The notes beneath the pieces were generated by a model, which was given only the letters and a program-made list of their open reading frames with translations, made no database searches and was not told the DNA's origin. A stretch of DNA of 64,000 nucleotides from Mangrovicoccus sp. HB161399 (GTDB taxonomy: Bacteria; Pseudomonadota; Alphaproteobacteria; Rhodobacterales; Rhodobacteraceae): positions 62,001-126,000 of the forward strand of contig NZ_JAATVU010000008.1 of the NCBI RefSeq assembly GCF_013184745.1, given 5' to 3'. Below, piece after piece: positions 54,010-62,667 of the stretch; within the stretch, counting starts at the first letter, position 1, and each line of letters starts with the position of its first letter. The position numbers and the translations under genes are program-made.

Positions 54010-55283
54010 GCCTGCTGCTGATCGCCCTCTTCGCCGGGCTCCTCGCCATCGGCGCGCCGGTCGCCGTCTGCCTGGGCCTGTCGGCCGGCGTGGTGATCGT
54101 CACCCAGGGCCTGCCGGTCTCGGTTCTGGCGCAGCGCAGCGTCAATGCGCTGGACAGCACGCCGCTCCTGGCGGTGCCGCTCTTCATCCTGGCCGCCAGC
54201 CTGCTGAACGCCACCGGCGTCACCACCCATCTCTTCGACCTCGTGCGCATGGTCTTCGGCCGCATCCGCGGCGCCGTCGCCCAGGTCAGCGTCTTCGTCT
54301 CGCTGATCTTCTCGGGCGTCTCCGGCGCGGCGCTGGCCGATATCGGCGCGCTCGGCGCGATCCAGATCAACCAGATGAAGGCCCAGGGCTACCGCGAGGA
54401 TTTCGCCGCCGGGCTGACCGTCGCGGCCGCCACGATCGGCCCGATCTTCCCGCCGTCGATCCCGCTGATCATCTATGCCTCGGTCGCCAACGTCTCGGCG
54501 GTCAAGCTGCTGCTGGCGGGGATCGTCCCGGCGCTGCTGCTGACGCTGCTGCTGATGGCGCAGGTAGCGCTGGTCGCCCGGATGAAGGGCCTGCCCCGCG
54601 ACACCCTGCGCCCGGCCCGCCGCGAGGTGGCCCGCAAGGCGGCCGTCTCCCTGCCCGCGCTGCTCGCCCCTGCGCTGCTGATCGGCGGGCTGATGAGCGG
54701 CTGGTTCGGCCCGACCGAGGTGGCCGGCGTCACCGTGGCCTATGCGCTGTTCATCGGCTTCGCCGTCTACCGCAGCCTGACGGTCCGGGCAGTGCTCGGC
54801 GCGCTGCGCGAGACGGTAGAGGCCACGGCGAACATCCTCTTCGTGGTTGCCGCCGCGGCGCTCTTCGCCTGGGTGCTGACCCTCGACCAGGTGCCGATGA
54901 AGGCCTCCGCCTTCCTGCTCGGCCTGTCGGAGAACCCGCTGGTGCTGCTGCTGATCGTCAATGTCTTCCTTCTGGCGGTGGGGATGGTGCTGGAAAGCAT
55001 CGCCGCCATCCTGATCATCGCCCCGATCGTCGCGCCGGCGCTGGCCGCCGCCGGAGTCGATCCGCTGCAGCTGGGCATCGTCTTCGTGCTGAACCTGATG
55101 ATCGGGCTGCTGACGCCGCCCGTGGGCATGAGCCTCTACATGATCACCGTGATCACCGGCATGCCGGTGGCGCGGGTGATCGCCGGGGTGATGCCCTTCT
55201 TCCTGCCGCTCTTGCTGTCGCTGCTGGTGGTTTCCGCCGTGCCGGCGCTCTCGACCTGGCTTCCCGAACTCCTGATGAACTGA
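54006..55283 (+). CDS. dctM: TRAP transporter large permease (DctM)
   Basis: Protein of 425 residues with about a dozen membrane segments: VPLFILAASLLNATGV, FSGVSGAALADIGALG, PIFPPSIPLIIYASVANVSA and LNLMIGLLTPPVGMSLYM. The start at 54006 is set by the ATGA overlap with the small permease gene. A second, sequence-distinct TRAP set in this window (compare 24140-25423). Confidence 0.93.
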   Translation: MSLLLIALFAGLLAIGAPVAVCLGLSAGVVIVTQGLPVSVLAQRSVNALDSTPLLAVPLFILAASLLNATGVTTHLFDLVRMVFGRIRGAVAQVSVFVSLIFSGVSGAALADIGALGAIQINQMKAQGYREDFAAGLTVAAATIGPIFPPSIPLIIYASVANVSAVKLLLAGIVPALLLTLLLMAQVALVARMKGLPRDTLRPARREVARKAAVSLPALLAPALLIGGLMSGWFGPTEVAGVTVAYALFIGFAVYRSLTVRAVLGALRETVEATANILFVVAAAALFAWVLTLDQVPMKASAFLLGLSENPLVLLLIVNVFLLAVGMVLESIAAILIIAPIVAPALAAAGVDPLQLGIVFVLNLMIGLLTPPVGMSLYMITVITGMPVARVIAGVMPFFLPLLLSLLVVSAVPALSTWLPELLMN

Positions 55284-55291
55284 GGTATCCG

Positions 55292-55831
55292 ATGAGCACT
55301 CTCCTGGGCCCCATCCGCCAGCTCGGCTACGTGGTCGACGACATCGAGGCCGCCATGGCGCACTGGTCGGACGCGATGGGCGTCGGGCCGTGGTTCTACA
55401 ACCCGCAGGTCCCGATCGAGGACTATGTCTTCGAGGGCGAAAGCTACCGCCCGCACAACTCGGTGGCGCTGGCCAATTCCGGCGGCATGCAGGTCGAGCT
55501 GATCCAGACCCGCAACGACGTGCCCTCCTGCTACCGCGACTTCATGCAGAAGGGGCTGCGCGGGCTGCAGCATGTCGCCTTCTGGACCCGCGACTACGAT
55601 GCCGACCTGGCGCGGATGGAGGCGCAGGGCTTCACCGTCAGGATGTCCGGCTGCGTCGGGCGCAACGGCCGCTTCGCCTATTTCGCCGAGGAGCACCATC
55701 CCGGCACCTGCATCGAGCTGTCGGAGGTGCTCGGCCCCAAGGGCACGATGTTCGACCTGATCCGCGATGCCTCCGAGGGATGGGACGGCAGCGACCCGGT
55801 CCGGCCCTTCCCCGACCTTTCCGCGCTCTGA
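55292..55831 (+). CDS. VOC-superfamily protein of unknown substrate
   Basis: Protein of 179 residues with one VOC unit pair: GPIRQLGYVVDDIEAAMAHW at the N-terminus, GLQHVAFWTRDYDADLARM in the second half, and HHPGTCIELSEV near the end. It resembles methylmalonyl-CoA epimerase/glyoxalase-like proteins; metal ligands are likely His/Glu, but the set is not certain. It lies 8 bp after the TRAP permease and 7 bp before the RuBisCO-like gene, so it probably isomerises or epimerises an intermediate of that pathway. The function is inference. Confidence 0.75.
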   Translation: MSTLLGPIRQLGYVVDDIEAAMAHWSDAMGVGPWFYNPQVPIEDYVFEGESYRPHNSVALANSGGMQVELIQTRNDVPSCYRDFMQKGLRGLQHVAFWTRDYDADLARMEAQGFTVRMSGCVGRNGRFAYFAEEHHPGTCIELSEVLGPKGTMFDLIRDASEGWDGSDPVRPFPDLSAL

Positions 55832-55838
55832 GGCCAAG

Positions 55839-57104
55839 ATGGACCGGATCACCGCCGACTACCTGCTGGAGACCCCCTTCCCGCCCGCCGAGGTCGCCGC
55901 CATGATGGCGGGCGAGCAATCCTCGGGCACCTTCGTGCGGGTCGCGGGCGAGACCGACGCGCTGCGCGCCCGCACCGCCGCCGAGGTGGTCTCGCTCGAG
56001 GAGCTGGAGCCCGCCCCCGCCGCCTCGCTCCACTCCGCCTATGCCGCGCGCAAGGGCGCCGCCGCGCCGTTCCGACGGGCGAAGGTGCGCATCGCCTACC
56101 CGGCCGCCAATGTCGGGCCCAACCTGCCGACCCTGGCCGCCACGGTAGCGGGAAATCTCTACGACCTCGGCGAGGTCACCGGGCTGCGGCTGCTGTCGGT
56201 CGGCCTGCCTGCCGCCGTCCGCGCGGGATTTCCCCTGCCGCTGCAGGGCATCGCCGGCACCCGCGCCTCGGCAGGCGTGGCCGCGGGACCGCTCTTCGGC
56301 ACGATCATCAAGCCCAATGTCGGGCTCGGCCCGGCCGAGATCGCCGCCCTGGTCGACCAGCTCTGCGCCGCAGGGGTGGATTTCATCAAGGATGACGAGA
56401 TCTGCGCCGATCCCGCGAGCGCGCCCCTGGCCGAGCGCGTGCCGGCCGTCATGGCGGTGATCCGCAAATGGCGCGACCGCACCGGGCGGCTGGTGATGAT
56501 GGCCTTCAACATCACCGGCGAGACCGACGCGATGCGCCGCCATGCCGATCTGGTCGAGGCCGAGGGCGGCAGCTGCGTCATGGCCAGCCTCAACTGGTGC
56601 GGACTTTCGGGGATGGAGACGCTGCGACGCCACACGCCACTGGCGATCCACGGCCACCGCAACGGCTACGGCGCGATGGGTCGGCACCCGGCGCTCGGCA
56701 TCGGCTTCGCGGCCTACCAGGCGCTATACCGGCTCGCCGGGATCGACCACATGCATGTCCACGGCATCGGCGGCAAGTTCGCCGACACGGCGGAGGAGGT
56801 GGCCGAGGCCGCCCGGCTCTGTCTCGCCCCGCTCTGCCCGGAGGGGCCGGACGACCGCGTGATGCCCGCCTTCTCCTCTGGGCAATGGGCCGGGACGCTG
56901 CCGCAGACGCTGGACGCGGCCGGATCGCCGGACTTCATGTTCATGTGCGGCGGCGGCATCCTCGCCCATCCCGGCGGCCCGGCGGCGGGCATCGCCTCGC
57001 TGCGCGAGGCGCATGACGTGCTCGCCTCGGGCGGGTCGCTGGCCGCGGCAGCGGCGCGGCGGCCGGCGCTGCAGGCCGCGCTCGACTTCTTCGGGGCGCG
57101 CTGA
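55839..57104 (+). CDS. RuBisCO-like protein (form IV), OiaX/OiaT-type candidate
   Basis: Protein of 421 residues with the RuBisCO large-subunit TIM barrel. KPNVGL carries Lys158, the counterpart of the RuBisCO Lys that acts on the enediol; the second Lys of KPKxG is Asn. KDDE at 184-187 preserves the carbamylated Lys and the Mg-binding Asp/Glu. HGHRNGYGAM and MCGGGILAHPGG replace the usual phosphate-site motifs. The metal site is thus intact, but CO2 fixation is not expected. With a DUF1537 kinase gene next to it the best-known parallel is the transcarboxylase/hydrolase acting on 3-oxo-isoapionate 4-phosphate in D-apionate catabolism. The start at 55839 is 7 bp after the VOC gene. Confidence 0.85.
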   Translation: MDRITADYLLETPFPPAEVAAMMAGEQSSGTFVRVAGETDALRARTAAEVVSLEELEPAPAASLHSAYAARKGAAAPFRRAKVRIAYPAANVGPNLPTLAATVAGNLYDLGEVTGLRLLSVGLPAAVRAGFPLPLQGIAGTRASAGVAAGPLFGTIIKPNVGLGPAEIAALVDQLCAAGVDFIKDDEICADPASAPLAERVPAVMAVIRKWRDRTGRLVMMAFNITGETDAMRRHADLVEAEGGSCVMASLNWCGLSGMETLRRHTPLAIHGHRNGYGAMGRHPALGIGFAAYQALYRLAGIDHMHVHGIGGKFADTAEEVAEAARLCLAPLCPEGPDDRVMPAFSSGQWAGTLPQTLDAAGSPDFMFMCGGGILAHPGGPAAGIASLREAHDVLASGGSLAAAAARRPALQAALDFFGAR

Positions 57105-57105
57105 G

Positions 57106-58401
57106 ATGGCGGTGCAGACCGTCTTTCTCGGCGACGACTTCACCGGCGCCTCGGACAGCCTCGCCACCTATGCGCGCGCCGGGCTGCGGGCGCGGCTCGA
57201 CCTCTCGGGCGCTGCGCAAGGCACGGCCGGGCTCGACGTGCTGGGCCTGGCCACCGACCTGCGTTCGCTTGCGCCCTCGGAAGCGGAGGCGGCCGTTGCC
57301 CGGCTCTGGCCCCGCATCGCTGCCGCTGCGCCGCGGGCGCTGCACCTCAAGGTCTGCTCCACCTTCGACTCCGCGCCGCAGACCGGGTCGATCGGCGCCG
57401 TGGCGCGGGCGCTCGCCGCCCGCTTCCGTCCCGACGTGCTGGCGGTGATCGGCGGACAGCCGGATCTGGGACGCCACTGCGCCTTCGGCACGCTCTTCGC
57501 CCGCGGCCCGGACGGCGCGGTGCACCGCATCGACCGGCACCCGGTGATGAGCCGCCACCCCGTCACCCCGATGCTGGAGGCCGACCTGCGCCGCCATCTG
57601 GCCCTGCAGGGACTCGATGGCCTCGGCCTCGTTGCCCTGCCCGCCCTCGCCGACACGGCGGCAGCGGCCGCGCGGCTGCAGGCTGGGCCGGTTCTGGTCG
57701 ATGCAGCCTGCGACGGCGACCTCGTGCTGATCGCCGCCGCGCTGCGCCGCGCGGGCGGCAGGCAGCTGCTGGTCGGCGCCAGTTCGGTGGCCCGCATCCT
57801 CGGCGGCGGCGGCAGTGCCGGCGTGGCCCCGCCATGCGCCGCGCCGACGTCGCCGGGGATCTTCGCCTTCGCGGGCAGCCGCTCGTCCGTCACGGCTGCG
57901 CAGGTCGCCGGGGCCACCGCCTATGCGCGCCTGCCGCTTCCGCCCGGCGCGCTCGGCGACGGCGCTTCGGCGGCCGAGGCCGCCGCCCTGCTGCGCGGCG
58001 GCACGCCGGTGCTGGCCCATCTGCTGCCCGATGCAGGCTACGGCCTCTCCCCCGGCGCATTGGCGGACCGCTGCAGCGACTTTGTCTGCGCCGTGATGGA
58101 ACAGGCCGGGGCGGGCTGGCTCGGACTGGCGGGCGGCGACACTTCGAGCCGCATCTGCGCGAGGCTGGGCTTTTCCTCGCTGGCCTACCGGCGCAGCCTC
58201 GGCCCCGGCGTACCGGTCTGCGCCGCCAGCCATGCCGATCCGCGCCTTCACCGCATGCGGATCATGCTGAAGGGCGGCCAGATGGGCGCGCCCGGACTGT
58301 TCGACGCCTTCGCTTCCATGGCTGCCGCGACCCGGCCGCACCCCGCGGAGCAACCGCTCCGAAGCGATGCCACCCGCAACCGTGGCGGCGCTTTCATCTG
58401 A
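57106..58401 (+). CDS. DUF1537 four-carbon acid sugar kinase family protein
   Basis: Protein of 431 residues: N-terminal substrate domain beginning VFLGDDFTGASDSLATYARA, and nucleotide-binding C-terminal domain with GWLGLAGGDTSSRIC and IMLKGGQMGAPGLFDAF. Family members phosphorylate sugar acids such as threonate, erythronate or 3-oxo-isoapionate (OiaK). It begins one base after the RuBisCO-like stop, so kinase and RuBisCO-like protein probably act in sequence. A short palindrome (58417-58431) follows. Confidence 0.9.
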   Translation: MAVQTVFLGDDFTGASDSLATYARAGLRARLDLSGAAQGTAGLDVLGLATDLRSLAPSEAEAAVARLWPRIAAAAPRALHLKVCSTFDSAPQTGSIGAVARALAARFRPDVLAVIGGQPDLGRHCAFGTLFARGPDGAVHRIDRHPVMSRHPVTPMLEADLRRHLALQGLDGLGLVALPALADTAAAAARLQAGPVLVDAACDGDLVLIAAALRRAGGRQLLVGASSVARILGGGGSAGVAPPCAAPTSPGIFAFAGSRSSVTAAQVAGATAYARLPLPPGALGDGASAAEAAALLRGGTPVLAHLLPDAGYGLSPGALADRCSDFVCAVMEQAGAGWLGLAGGDTSSRICARLGFSSLAYRRSLGPGVPVCAASHADPRLHRMRIMLKGGQMGAPGLFDAFASMAAATRPHPAEQPLRSDATRNRGGAFI

Positions 58402-58504
58402 AACGCGAATGACAACCGCCGCATCGCGGCGCCACCTCCCATGTCCGGTAAGTCCGCCGCAACGACACGCGGCCTCATGGGACCGGTCCAAAACCGCGGG
58501 CCGC

Positions 58505-60682
58505 CTAGTTCTCGGTGGTGAGGATGGCCGTGTCGATGCGGTAGCCGCCGAGCCCGCCCCGGGCCTGCACTGCGGCGAGCGCGTCGGCATAGCTTTCGGC
58601 GGATTCCGTCACCGGCCGGAATTCGTCGAAGATCCGGTCCCTGGTAAACAGCACGAGGATCTTCGACTTGCCCAGGACGCTGTCATCCACGGTGAAGGCG
58701 ATCACCCCCTCGGCCGCCCGCGCGGCCGGATAGGCGACGCGGACCCAGCCGTCCTCCGCTTCCGCGCGCAGCGCGGAAACCGCGTTGTCCGGACGCAGCC
58801 GGTTCGGCAGCATGTGGAACACCACGCCCTTCACGTCGACGATCGACACCCAGAGATAGCCGTCGCCCAGATCCTCCGGCAGGCGGATGTCGATCACCGG
58901 GTTGTCGCCGACGTGGTAGACCGCCGACGGGTTGTCCGCCCCGCTGCCGCCATCGCCGAAGCGGATCGCGACATTTCCCGGCGCCGCTTCCGGCAGGACC
59001 GCATCCACCCGGCAGAGGCTGTCATTGAGGATCGCGGCATCGACCCGCACCGGACGGTCGCCCGCCACGCCCTGCAGCGCCGCCTCCAGCGCGGTCCGGC
59101 TGTCCGTACCGGCCAGCTGGCCGGTCACCGCCACGGCATCGTTCAGGCCGTAGCCGCCGGCGGGCGGCGCCTCCAGCTGCAGCGGACCGCAATCGGCATT
59201 GGCTGCCAGGACCGGGTCCAGCGCAGCGGCTGGCAGCAGCCGCGGCCCGAGGCCGATCCGCGCCGAAACTTCCAGCCCGGCGGGCGCGCCCGCGCCGAAC
59301 GCGGCCTCGGCCTCGGATTGCGCCTGCCGCGTCGGGGCGAGCCCGGCCACGTTCACCCGCGGTCCCAGCGCCGAGATGCGGAATTCCTCCAGCGGGCCGG
59401 CATCGGCCAGAAGCGCCAGCATGCCCTCGCCCCAGCCATCGGGAATGTCGCCGGAGGCCAGAGTCAGGTCGGAGGTGCCGCCGAGCTCCTGCATCTGCAC
59501 CGCGAGCGCCTGGAGCATCTCTTCGGAGGGAACATTGCCGACCGCACGGGTTTCGCCGTCCGGGCGCCGCTCGATGATCAGCGCATAGGGATCGGCAACC
59601 GGATAGGCGGGGCCGGTCAGCCCGTCGAGCAGGCCGCCGTACCAGGCGCCCGCCCCGGCCGCAGCCAGCAGCAGGGCCAGCCCCGCCGCAGCCAGCCCGC
59701 CGCGGCCCCTGCGCGGCGCGGGACCAGCGGAAGCGGGCGCCGCCGACGGCTCCGGGGCAGGCGCGGCCATGGCCGGGGCGATCACGGTGGCGTCGCCGGA
59801 CAAAAGCTCGTCCAGCAGGTCCGGCTCCGGTTCGGGCAGAGGCGGCACGCTGTCCGGATCGCGGAAGGCGGACAGAAGCTCCTCGGCGCTCTGGAACCGG
59901 TCCTCCGGATCGGGCGCGGTCATCTTGCCCAGCAGGCGCCGCAGCGGTTCCGGCACGCCCTCCAGATCCAGCGGCGCGCGCTTCCTCTCCAGCACTTCCA
60001 TCGGGTTGCGGCCGATCTCGGGCTTGCGGCCCCGGAAGGTGGCCAGCAGCAGCGCGCCCAGCGAATAGATGTCGGTCCGCGGATCGGCCTTGCCGGCCAG
60101 CTGCTCGGGCGCGGCATAGGCGTATTTCCCGGCGAACTTGTCGCCGACGATCGTCTCGGCGCCCGGATTGGTGTCCTTGGCGATGCCGAAATCGATGATC
60201 ACCGCCTCGGCGGGCGATCCGCCCTTGAGGATGATGTTGTCCGGCGACAGGTCGCGATGGACGATGTTGCGCGCGTGCGCCGCGGCGAGCCCGCCCGCGA
60301 TCCGCTGCCCGGCGGTCATCAGCTCGTCCGCCGTCATGCCGCCCGAGGCCAGCCGGGAATCCATCCCGGGGCCCTCGACGTAGTCCATGACAAGGTAGAC
60401 GACGCCATCCGCCATCCGCTGGGCATCGAAATAGCGCACCACCGCGTCATGGCGGATTTCGCGGACATCCTCCTCGCGGGTCATCAGCGACAGGAAATCC
60501 TCGTCGCGGGCGAATTCCGCCCGCAGCGCCTTCACCGCGACGACGCGGCCGGAGATTTCCGAGCGCGCCTTGTAGACTTCCGAGACGCCCCCCCGACCGA
60601 GCAGCGCCTCGATGCGGTAGGTGTTGTTCAGGAGGTCGCCTGGCTGGAAGATATCGCCGGAGTCCCGGCCGGTCGTGGACAC
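58505..60682 (-). CDS. Membrane Ser/Thr protein kinase with periplasmic DUF4384-like domain
   Basis: Protein of 725 residues starting at GTG (60682) with AGGGAG upstream. Kinase domain about 20-275: Gly-loop GRGGVSEVYKA, Lys51, catalytic HRDLSPDN (Asp144), DFG at 164-166 and APEQLAGKADPRTDIYSLG. A proline-rich linker leads to one membrane helix (about 329-350). The roughly 370-residue C-terminal part is outside the membrane; its first half resembles BON/OmpA-type sensor repeats, and its end (VYHVGDNPVIDIRLPEDLG to ILVLFTRDRIFDEF) resembles DUF4384, a domain common in caspase and kinase proteins. All catalytic residues are present. It follows two OmpA-like genes in the same direction and lies near a divergent caspase gene. 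Confidence 0.9.
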   Translation of the reverse strand: MSTTGRDSGDIFQPGDLLNNTYRIEALLGRGGVSEVYKARSEISGRVVAVKALRAEFARDEDFLSLMTREEDVREIRHDAVVRYFDAQRMADGVVYLVMDYVEGPGMDSRLASGGMTADELMTAGQRIAGGLAAAHARNIVHRDLSPDNIILKGGSPAEAVIIDFGIAKDTNPGAETIVGDKFAGKYAYAAPEQLAGKADPRTDIYSLGALLLATFRGRKPEIGRNPMEVLERKRAPLDLEGVPEPLRRLLGKMTAPDPEDRFQSAEELLSAFRDPDSVPPLPEPEPDLLDELLSGDATVIAPAMAAPAPEPSAAPASAGPAPRRGRGGLAAAGLALLLAAAGAGAWYGGLLDGLTGPAYPVADPYALIIERRPDGETRAVGNVPSEEMLQALAVQMQELGGTSDLTLASGDIPDGWGEGMLALLADAGPLEEFRISALGPRVNVAGLAPTRQAQSEAEAAFGAGAPAGLEVSARIGLGPRLLPAAALDPVLAANADCGPLQLEAPPAGGYGLNDAVAVTGQLAGTDSRTALEAALQGVAGDRPVRVDAAILNDSLCRVDAVLPEAAPGNVAIRFGDGGSGADNPSAVYHVGDNPVIDIRLPEDLGDGYLWVSIVDVKGVVFHMLPNRLRPDNAVSALRAEAEDGWVRVAYPAARAAEGVIAFTVDDSVLGKSKILVLFTRDRIFDEFRPVTESAESYADALAAVQARGGLGGYRIDTAILTTEN

Positions 60683-60711
60683 GCCTGACGGCTCCCTCTA
60701 GCTCACCGGGC

Positions 60712-61341
60712 TCAGCTGAGCGCCTGGAATTCCACCCGGCGGTTCTCGTCCGCGTTGGGGTCGAGATTTTCGAGCGGGAAGCCCTCGCCGACGCCCACCG
60801 CCTCGAGCCGCTCCGGCGCGATGCCGCAATCGTTGACCAGATGGCGCTTCACCTCCGCCGCGCGCAGCTGCGAGAGCTGCTCGTTGTAGCTGGCCGAGCC
60901 CGAGGCATCGGTATGGCCGACCACGCGGAAGGACACGCTGTCCATCTTCTGCATCACTTCGCAGAGGGTCGAGAGCTTGGGCTTCTGGTCGTCGCGCAGG
61001 GCGGCGCTGTCGAAGTCGAAGCGGATCTGGATGTTGACCTGCTCCTCAGGGGCGAGCGCCACATAGGTCGGGGTCTCTTCGGCAGCAGGCCCCGGCGCCG
61101 CTTCGGGGGCGGCCTCCGGCGCGGCGGTCACGGTGGTGCCGCCGGGCGCCGCCGCTTCGGCCGCGGCCTCCTCGCCGGGCTGCACCAGCACCAGTCCGCG
61201 GGTCTTCTGCTTCTGGAAGATCGCCTCCAGCTCGTCCGCGCTCAGGCTGCTGGCATCGGATTGCTGCGCCCGGACCGGACCGGCCGCGGCAAGCGCGGCA
61301 CACAGCACGATCCCCAGTCCATGAAATGCATATCTCGGCAT
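60712..61341 (-). CDS. OmpA-family peptidoglycan-associated protein
   Basis: Exported protein of 209 residues: signal peptide MPRYAFHGLGIVLCAALAAA, a short charged segment (SADELEAIFQKQKTRGLVLV), an Ala/Pro/Glu-rich linker, then an OmpA-C domain (VNIQIRFDFDSAALRDDQ, VVGHTDASGSASYNEQLSQL, RAAEVKRHL, GEGFPLENLDPNADENRRVE) with the Asp and Arg that bind diaminopimelate. GGGAGG precedes the start. It lies 29 bp upstream of the kinase gene, so the two are probably co-transcribed. Confidence 0.92.
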   Translation of the reverse strand: MPRYAFHGLGIVLCAALAAAGPVRAQQSDASSLSADELEAIFQKQKTRGLVLVQPGEEAAAEAAAPGGTTVTAAPEAAPEAAPGPAAEETPTYVALAPEEQVNIQIRFDFDSAALRDDQKPKLSTLCEVMQKMDSVSFRVVGHTDASGSASYNEQLSQLRAAEVKRHLVNDCGIAPERLEAVGVGEGFPLENLDPNADENRRVEFQALS

Positions 61342-61418
61342 CTGGGACCTCCCTCCCTGCTTCGCCGGAATCGTATATCAGGCAACGTTGCGGAACAACG
61401 GCCTTGCCTGGAACGGCG

Positions 61419-62519
61419 TTACCCGCCCTCGACGGAAAACTCGATGCGGCGGTTGCGCAGCCGCCCCTCCGGCGTGCCGTTGCCGGCCACCGGCCGGGCC
61501 TCGCCGTAGCCGACGGAGGTCATGCGCCCCTGCCCGACGCCCTTGCCCAGCAGGTAGTCCACCACCGCCGCCGCGCGCAGCTCGGACAGCTTTTGGTTGT
61601 AGCCGGGGTCACCCACGCTGTCGGTATGGCCCGCGATCACGATGTCGAGACCCGGGCAGCGGTTGACGATGTCGGCCACCTGGTCGAGCAGCGGAAACGA
61701 AGCGGAGCGCAGCCGCGCCGAGCCCGACTCGAAAGAGATGTTGTCGGTGCGCGACAGGATCTCGAACCGCCCGACGCAGGCCTCCAGCGAGAAATCGCCC
61801 TGTGCCTCCAGCGCCGCGCTGGCCGGGGCCGGAACCGGCGCCGGCGCTGCGGGCGCGGCAGCGGCGGCAGGCTGCGGGGTCCCGGCCGCATCGGCGCGGA
61901 AGATGAAGTTGAAATTCACCGTGGTCGCCGGAACGATGGTGACGTTGGCGGTTTCCTCCAGCTTCTTCAGCCCGGCGGCGAGGTTGAAATCCGCGACCTG
62001 GATGGTCACCGGCTCGGCCGTCGCCACCGAGACCAGGTCGTCGCCGATCAGCGTCAGCGCCACCTGCGCCTCCAGCTCCCTGGTGACGCCGTGCAGCTCC
62101 ATCGCGAAGGGCAGCGCGAGCGTCTTGCGCCGCGTCTCCGCCAAGTCCGCCACCATGTCCGGCGGGATCGTCGCCGTGATCTTCGCCTGCGGGTATTCGA
62201 AGGTCTCGAAGAACAGGAAGCGCATCCGCACGTTGCGCAGGTCGACCTTGGTGTCGACGCTGTCGAGCAGCACGGTCAGCTCGGCATGGCCGGACGGATC
62301 GATCGTGCCGGAATAGGTCGCGAAGGAGGAAATCTCGATCTTCGAGCCGTTCTTGATCGACTGGAACTGAAGCGACGACGCCCCGCCGTCAAGCGTCCAG
62401 CCATTGCCGAACGGACCGGCATGGGCCGCGGGGGCAAGCAGGGCGGAGAGAAGGGCGAAGAGGCGGGCGGTCCGGCGGGTCACGGCAATTCCAATCACGT
62501 TTTTTCGCGACAAGATCAT
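61419..62519 (-). CDS. YceI-like domain fused to OmpA C-terminal domain
   Basis: Exported protein of 366 residues. After a signal region (residues about 15-34, LFALLSALLAPAAHA) comes a YceI-like lipocalin fold (GNGWTLDGGASSLQFQSIKN, SHAELTVLLD-like GHAELTVLLDSVDTKVDLRN, FFETFEYPQAKITATI, LALPFAMELHGVTRELEAQV). An Ala/Pro linker (about 208-235) precedes an OmpA-C domain (IVIAGHTDSVGDPGYNQKL, SELRAAAVVDYLLGKGV, GEARPVAGNGTPEGRLRNRR). YceI domains bind isoprenoid-like lipids, so this would be a lipid-binding protein anchored to peptidoglycan. First gene of the leftward kinase unit; the ATG at 62519 has no clear ribosome binding site, so the start is uncertain. Confidence 0.9.
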   Translation of the reverse strand: MILSRKNVIGIAVTRRTARLFALLSALLAPAAHAGPFGNGWTLDGGASSLQFQSIKNGSKIEISSFATYSGTIDPSGHAELTVLLDSVDTKVDLRNVRMRFLFFETFEYPQAKITATIPPDMVADLAETRRKTLALPFAMELHGVTRELEAQVALTLIGDDLVSVATAEPVTIQVADFNLAAGLKKLEETANVTIVPATTVNFNFIFRADAAGTPQPAAAAAPAAPAPVPAPASAALEAQGDFSLEACVGRFEILSRTDNISFESGSARLRSASFPLLDQVADIVNRCPGLDIVIAGHTDSVGDPGYNQKLSELRAAAVVDYLLGKGVGQGRMTSVGYGEARPVAGNGTPEGRLRNRRIEFSVEGG

Positions 62520-62667
62520 TTGTTGTTCAAGTTCACTGGCAAGACTATGCCGCGAAGCTACGCGACCGGCGGACGTGTCCGCAACAGGTTTCGGGGCGTT
62601 TCCGCGGACCGTTGGCCTCCGCCCTGCGGTGGTCTAGGCTCGCGCCAGTCGTGACGGGAAGACAGCA

